Below are positions 13,152 to 16,297 of a DNA stretch of 16,297 bases, piece by piece. Below the pieces are notes generated by a model. The model did no database searches. It worked only from the letters and a program-made list of their open reading frames with translations, and was not told the DNA's origin. Every line of letters starts with the position of its first letter. Position 1 is the stretch's first letter. The DNA comes from Elusimicrobiota bacterium (GTDB lineage: Bacteria > Elusimicrobiota > Elusimicrobia > UBA1565 > UBA9628), in assembly GCA_023700845.1 (NCBI GenBank), contig JAMPYD010000008.1, positions 1-16,297 of the forward strand. The letters are read 5' to 3'. The translations under genes were made by a program, and so were the position numbers.

Positions 13152-14383
13152 TGCCGCCATAGGACGCCCCTGAGGAAGAGCGCCGCCTCGCGCGCCTGCG
13201 CCGAGAAGACCCACACCGCGAAGTTCGACGCTGCCCAGGCGCCGGCCCAGGCGCGAAAGCGCGCGGCGCCCGCGGCCTGCGCGGCGGCCCGCATGCCCGC
13301 GACCGCGAGCAGGACGATGAAGGGCGAGATGCCCTGCCGGTAGCGCGAGGCGGGGCCGCCGAAGAAGATGAAGATCGAGATCGAGCACAGCACCGCCGCC
13401 GCCGGAGGCAGGAGCTCCTTGCGCCGGACCGCCTCGCGCAGGCCGAGGAGGAAGAACGGGACGAGCGCCGCGTAGGTCCAGTCGTACGCGGGAAGGAAGG
13501 GGTATAGGATGCTCGCCAGGTTGTAGAGGTAAGACTTCACCAGCTGCGGCCAGGTGAGGCTCGACGCCAGCTCGCGATAGGCCCGGGACATGTCCTTCTC
13601 GCGCTCGAGCTCGCTCAATGACGCCGGAGCCTCGTAGCGTTCAGGAGGGACCAGCCCCTGGGCCTGCGCGGGAAGCAGCAAGGACAGATACTTGACGTTC
13701 TGTCCCACCGAGCTGGCGGGCATCAACTCCCGAAATCTCGCGAAATTTCTCCCGACCCATAGGCCCGTGATCAAAGTGAAAATGGCCAGCGCGGAAAGCG
13801 CTTCCTTGCGGGAGAATTTCGCCCCGAGGGTAGGCATGAGGATCATCGTCAAGATTATGTAGGGAAGGGGCTCGGGGCGCACGAGATAGAGGCACGCCGA
13901 CAGCGCGGCGAAGGCGCTCGCGCGGGTCAAGGGCGGCCAGACATCGCGGAACAAAGCCCAGACCGAGAGCACGAGGAAGAAGGAGTAGAGCGTCTCGCTC
14001 GCGGGATAGGCGGCCGGGGCGATCATGCCGTGATAGAAGGCCGCGATCACGCCGCAGGCCAGCGCCCAGCCCTCGGGCATGAAGCGGCGCGCGAGGTCCC
14101 GGAGCAGGACGCAGGTGACGGCTCCCAGCACGCATTGCGCGGCGATGACCGCCTCGGGCGACTCGCCGAAGATCAGGCGCAGGCCGGCGAGGAACAGCGG
14201 ATAGCCCGGCATGCGCGTGGCGGCCTCGCCGTAAGGCCCCAGATAACGGCCGGCCTCGACGAGGTTCCGGGCGAAGGCGTCGTACTCGAGCGCGTCGCCG
14301 ACGAGGGGGAGCGTGCCCTGGAGCCGCCAATAGCCCAGGCGCGCCGCCAGCGCCGCGGCGAAGACGCCCGCCGCCCCCCTCAT
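13148..14383 (-). CDS. ArnT/PMT-like membrane glycosyltransferase (GT39/GT83 type)
   Basis: A 411-residue polytopic membrane protein with about nine or more hydrophobic segments. The first extracytoplasmic loop carries GDALEYDAFARNL (D30, E33, D35), followed by GRYLGPYGEAATRMPGYPLFLAG. This is the layout of the ArnT/dolichyl-phosphate-mannose mannosyltransferase superfamily, where an acidic residue in that loop acts as catalytic base. LVRPEPLPYI and GGPASRYRQGISPFIVLL are also typical of the family. It should transfer a sugar from a polyprenyl-phosphate donor to a lipid, glycan or protein outside the cytoplasm; donor and acceptor are unknown. The open frame extends to 15001, but ATG at 14383 overlaps the TGA of the upstream gene as ATGA and gives a sensible N-terminal membrane segment. 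Confidence 0.82.
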   Translation of the reverse strand: MRGAAGVFAAALAARLGYWRLQGTLPLVGDALEYDAFARNLVEAGRYLGPYGEAATRMPGYPLFLAGLRLIFGESPEAVIAAQCVLGAVTCVLLRDLARRFMPEGWALACGVIAAFYHGMIAPAAYPASETLYSFFLVLSVWALFRDVWPPLTRASAFAALSACLYLVRPEPLPYIILTMILMPTLGAKFSRKEALSALAIFTLITGLWVGRNFARFRELMPASSVGQNVKYLSLLLPAQAQGLVPPERYEAPASLSELEREKDMSRAYRELASSLTWPQLVKSYLYNLASILYPFLPAYDWTYAALVPFFLLGLREAVRRKELLPPAAAVLCSISIFIFFGGPASRYRQGISPFIVLLAVAGMRAAAQAAGAARFRAWAGAWAASNFAVWVFSAQAREAALFLRGVLWRH

Positions 14384-15048
14384 GGCTTGAGGCGGCCGGA
14401 GCGCCAGGCCTCGATGGGGAACGCGACGCAGGCGAAGAGGGGGATCACCGTGGTGAAGAAGCGGTCCAGCAGCCCCGGGGCCAACGCGCGGGTGAGGATC
14501 ACGCAGCCCTCCTGGAACGCCCAGAGCCCCGCGAGCAGGACGAAGAAGAAGCCGGCGTTCGCCCGGAGGGCGCGCAGGCCGAGCAGCAAGGCGCCGAGCG
14601 CCCCGGACGACTCCCGCCGCCGCGCGGCCGCGACCGAGGAGACGGCCCCCAGGGCGAAGGCCGTCAGCTTGCCCGCGGCGAGGATGGCGTACAGCCCCGC
14701 CATGGAGACGCCCTGGGCCAGGTCCGCGTGGAGGAGCCAGTAGGCGAGAGGCGTGGTGAGCAGGCCGAACACGAACAGCAGCGGGTAGGGGATGAGGAAA
14801 AGGAGGCCCGTCTCGGCGAGGCGCCTCGGGTCCACGCTCCGGCCGTCGCCGAGCCACAGCTCGGCGAAGAGCGTGGTCACCGCGACGGTCATCAGCGCGC
14901 CGAGCAGGACGCCCAGCATGACGGCGCCGGGCAGGCCGGGCGAGAGCAAGGACAGGAGGTTCTGGCCGAGCAGCCCCAGCAAGGGCGGCACGATCAGCCA
15001 CGGGCGCGCCAGCGCGCGGTCGCGGACCTCGTCGATCAAGCGCCCCAC
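14380..15048 (-). CDS. Polytopic membrane protein of unknown function
   Basis: I do not recognise this family with confidence. It encodes 222 residues with about five or six hydrophobic segments: PWLIVPPLLGLLGQNLL, AVMLGVLLGALMTVAVTTLF, TGLLFLIPYPLLFVFGLLTT, LYAILAAGKLTAFALGAV, NAGFFFVLLAGLWAF and TTVIPLFACVAFPI. The layout is loosely like YIP1/DUF-type six-helix proteins. The frame remains open upstream to 15708, but that part is antisense-style Arg/Pro-rich translation of the di-iron gene. The chosen start is GTG at 15048, two bases after the di-iron gene's TAG; TTG a few codons later is an alternative. Its stop overlaps the glycosyltransferase start, so the two are probably translated together and may work together in the membrane. 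Confidence 0.75.
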   Translation of the reverse strand: MGRLIDEVRDRALARPWLIVPPLLGLLGQNLLSLLSPGLPGAVMLGVLLGALMTVAVTTLFAELWLGDGRSVDPRRLAETGLLFLIPYPLLFVFGLLTTPLAYWLLHADLAQGVSMAGLYAILAAGKLTAFALGAVSSVAAARRRESSGALGALLLGLRALRANAGFFFVLLAGLWAFQEGCVILTRALAPGLLDRFFTTVIPLFACVAFPIEAWRSGRLKP

Positions 15049-15050
15049 AT

Positions 15051-15878
15051 CTATCCGGGGATGAAAGGCTCTTCGGACATCTTGGCCGCGACCGGCGTCC
15101 AGGCGGGGACCTTCAGGGCGAACTTCGCGGCCTTGTCCTTGATGTCGGCGGCGAAGGCCTGGCGGACCTCGTCGTTGTCGCGCTTCTTGAGGCCGTATTT
15201 CCGGTACAGGGCGTTTTTGGGAGAATTCGCGCGTCCGAAGATATTCATCGTCCGCGGGTACCACTTGTCGAAGGCCTTCTGGAGGTCGTCGTGCGTCTTC
15301 GGGTCCTCGGACAGCCTCTTCGCCCACTGATCGCCGTGCGCCATGTGCATCTCCTCTTCCTTGAAGATGCCCTCCATGCCGTCGCACCAGGGCTGGTAGG
15401 AGCAGTCGAGCGAGTCCTCGAGCTGGTGGCCCGCGCCGCGGTCCATGCAGAAGTTGAACATGATGAAGTCGAACCAGGTCTCGATGGGGTAGTAGAAGAT
15501 GTTGACGCGCTTGTCGTCCGCGGCGCGCAGGGTGCCGATGTCGTCGGCGTCGACGCGCAGGTTGAAGTTGTGGGTCTTGTAGTATTCGTCGACGTCGACG
15601 CCCATCCCCTCGAGCAGGCGGTACATCACGCGGGCGTGGCGGACCTCGTCCTTGACGATCTGCGCCACCTGCAGAGTCTCCTTGATGTCGGGGGACTTCT
15701 GGATCCACGGCACGTAGCCGAAGGCGCCGGCCAGCTCTGAATCGGCCTGCATCGACATCAGGTTCGTGAGGTGCTCGCGGTACCCGTCGCTCATCTCGGA
15801 GAGCTCGGTGATCTTCTGGCCCTTGGCGATCTTGGCGAGGAGCTTCTCTTCGCGGATGCGGTTCGGTTCGAGGGTCAT
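15051..15878 (-). CDS. PaaA/BoxB-like di-iron protein (phenylacetate-CoA epoxidase family)
   Basis: A 275-residue ferritin-like protein. Candidate di-iron ligands are E48 (QADSELAGA), E78 and H81 (KDEVRHAR), E154 (HQLEDS), and E175 and H178 (FKEEEMHMAHG). The two ExxH motifs and the spacing match the catalytic PaaA subunit of phenylacetyl-CoA 1,2-epoxidase and the related BoxB benzoyl-CoA epoxidase. In PaaA the second site is a similar KEEAFH. Such enzymes use O2 to epoxidise a CoA-activated aromatic ring. The other subunits (PaaB, C, D) and the reductase PaaE are not downstream here. The ribosome-binding site AAGGAG sits six bases before ATG 15878, inside the end of the enoyl-CoA hydratase gene, one base after whose stop this gene begins. 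The true substrate is uncertain. Confidence 0.85.
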   Translation of the reverse strand: MTLEPNRIREEKLLAKIAKGQKITELSEMSDGYREHLTNLMSMQADSELAGAFGYVPWIQKSPDIKETLQVAQIVKDEVRHARVMYRLLEGMGVDVDEYYKTHNFNLRVDADDIGTLRAADDKRVNIFYYPIETWFDFIMFNFCMDRGAGHQLEDSLDCSYQPWCDGMEGIFKEEEMHMAHGDQWAKRLSEDPKTHDDLQKAFDKWYPRTMNIFGRANSPKNALYRKYGLKKRDNDEVRQAFAADIKDKAAKFALKVPAWTPVAAKMSEEPFIPG

Positions 15879-15879
15879 T

Positions 15880-16297
15880 TCATTCTCCTTTGAACTGCGC
15901 GGGGCGCTTCTCGAGGAAGGCGCTGACGCCTTCCGCGTGATCTTTCGTCTTACCTAATATTTCCTGGAGCTGGGCCTCATACTCCATCTGCTCGCCGAGC
16001 GAGGGGGCCTCCAACGAACGGTTGACGGCGCGCTTCGTCAAGGCCAAGGCGAGCGGGGGCATCTTCGTCAGCTCGGCGGCGAGCATCTGCGCCTCGACGA
16101 GGACGAACTCGGCGGGGACGACCTTGTTGACGAGGCCGCAGGCGAGCGCCTGCTCCGCGGTGACGGGCTTGGCGAGCCACATGTGCTCGAGGGCCTTGGA
16201 GTAGCCGAGAAAACGCGTCAACGAGTAGGTCATGCCGGAGTCGGGGACGAGGCCGACGCGGACGAAGGCGTTTAAAAAAGTGGCGTTTTGAGCGCAG
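15880..16297 (-). CDS. Enoyl-CoA hydratase/isomerase, PaaG-like (5' end outside window)
   Basis: The C-terminal 138 residues of a crotonase-fold protein; the frame is open to the window edge, so the start lies beyond 16297. The visible part opens with AFVRVGLVPDSGMTYSLTRFLGYSKA. It continues with KPVTAEQALACGLVNKVVPA and ends EGVSAFLEKRPAQFKGE, all standard for enoyl-CoA hydratases. The GLVPDSG block carries an aspartate where PaaG-type ring isomerases have their catalytic Asp. This would fit the adjacent PaaA-like gene (PaaG converts the ring epoxide made by PaaABCE to an oxepin). That pairing is an inference; a general beta-oxidation hydratase is the alternative. An in-frame ATG at 16233 is internal and not the start. 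Confidence 0.9.
   Translation of the reverse strand, partial: CAQNATFLNAFVRVGLVPDSGMTYSLTRFLGYSKALEHMWLAKPVTAEQALACGLVNKVVPAEFVLVEAQMLAAELTKMPPLALALTKRAVNRSLEAPSLGEQMEYEAQLQEILGKTKDHAEGVSAFLEKRPAQFKGE
15885..15890 (-). promoter_or_regulatory. Strong ribosome-binding site for the di-iron gene
   Basis: AAGGAG on the minus strand, six bases before ATG 15878 and located in the last codons of the enoyl-CoA hydratase gene. It is the best Shine-Dalgarno match I noticed in the window and fixes the start of the PaaA-like protein. Confidence 0.7.

Noticed and set aside
14384..15001. Upstream extension of the glycosyltransferase open frame
   Set aside because: It is an out-of-frame reading of the upstream membrane gene. 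ATG 14383 overlaps that gene's stop in the same manner as other gene pairs here.
15049..15708. Upstream extension of the unknown membrane protein
   Set aside because: It is an out-of-frame reading of the PaaA-like gene with Arg/Pro-rich composition.

Overview
This is a GC-rich bacterial chromosome window (by eye well above 60 % G+C). It is densely packed: most neighbouring genes overlap by a few bases or lie within 10 bases of each other. I see no rRNA, tRNA, CRISPR array, insertion sequence or phage gene. The gene content (a lipoate-dependent 2-oxo acid dehydrogenase with its own lipB, OPA-type transporters, a B12-binding radical SAM protein and GT39-type membrane glycosyltransferases) would fit a high-GC Elusimicrobiota-like or similar deep-branching Gram-negative lineage. 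No marker gene in the window proves this, so the taxonomy is a weak inference.

Region 1 (20-6840, + strand) reads as one tightly coupled operon: the E2 core of a 2-oxo acid dehydrogenase, its E3 dihydrolipoyl dehydrogenase, the octanoyltransferase LipB that starts lipoylation of the E2 lipoyl domains, a Qnr-like pentapeptide-repeat protein, a secreted PLD3/PLD4-like HKD enzyme and an MFS transporter of OPA type. E1 genes are not in the window and may lie just upstream. The E2 has an unusual order: lipoyl, lipoyl, binding domain, binding domain, catalytic domain.

Region 2 (6809-9160). A second OPA-type transporter on the minus strand runs tail-to-tail into the first with a 32-base overlap. 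It is divergent from a HAD-family hydrolase. Between the two starts is a short AT-rich segment with overlapping, oppositely oriented -10-like elements, each spaced so that transcription could begin at the A of a start codon (leaderless mRNAs). The gap after the HAD gene (9012-9160) holds two CTGT-N8-ACAG palindromes 69 bases apart.

Region 3 (9161-13110, minus strand) is a second compact operon read right to left: B12-binding radical SAM protein, 3-hydroxyacyl-CoA dehydrogenase, a 74-residue DUF1858-like protein without cysteines, and an exported M19 dipeptidase. It starts from a promoter with a perfect TTGACA -35 box. A second, weaker promoter may sit inside the 3' end of the dehydrogenase gene.

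Region 4 (13148-16297, minus strand) contains the end of an enoyl-CoA hydratase/isomerase (PaaG-like), a PaaA/BoxB-like di-iron protein, a polytopic membrane protein of unknown function and an ArnT/PMT-like glycosyltransferase. The PaaG-like and PaaA-like genes, with the PaaH-like dehydrogenase in region 3, suggest a CoA-thioester oxidation route of the phenylacetate type. The remaining subunits of such a pathway are not seen here.
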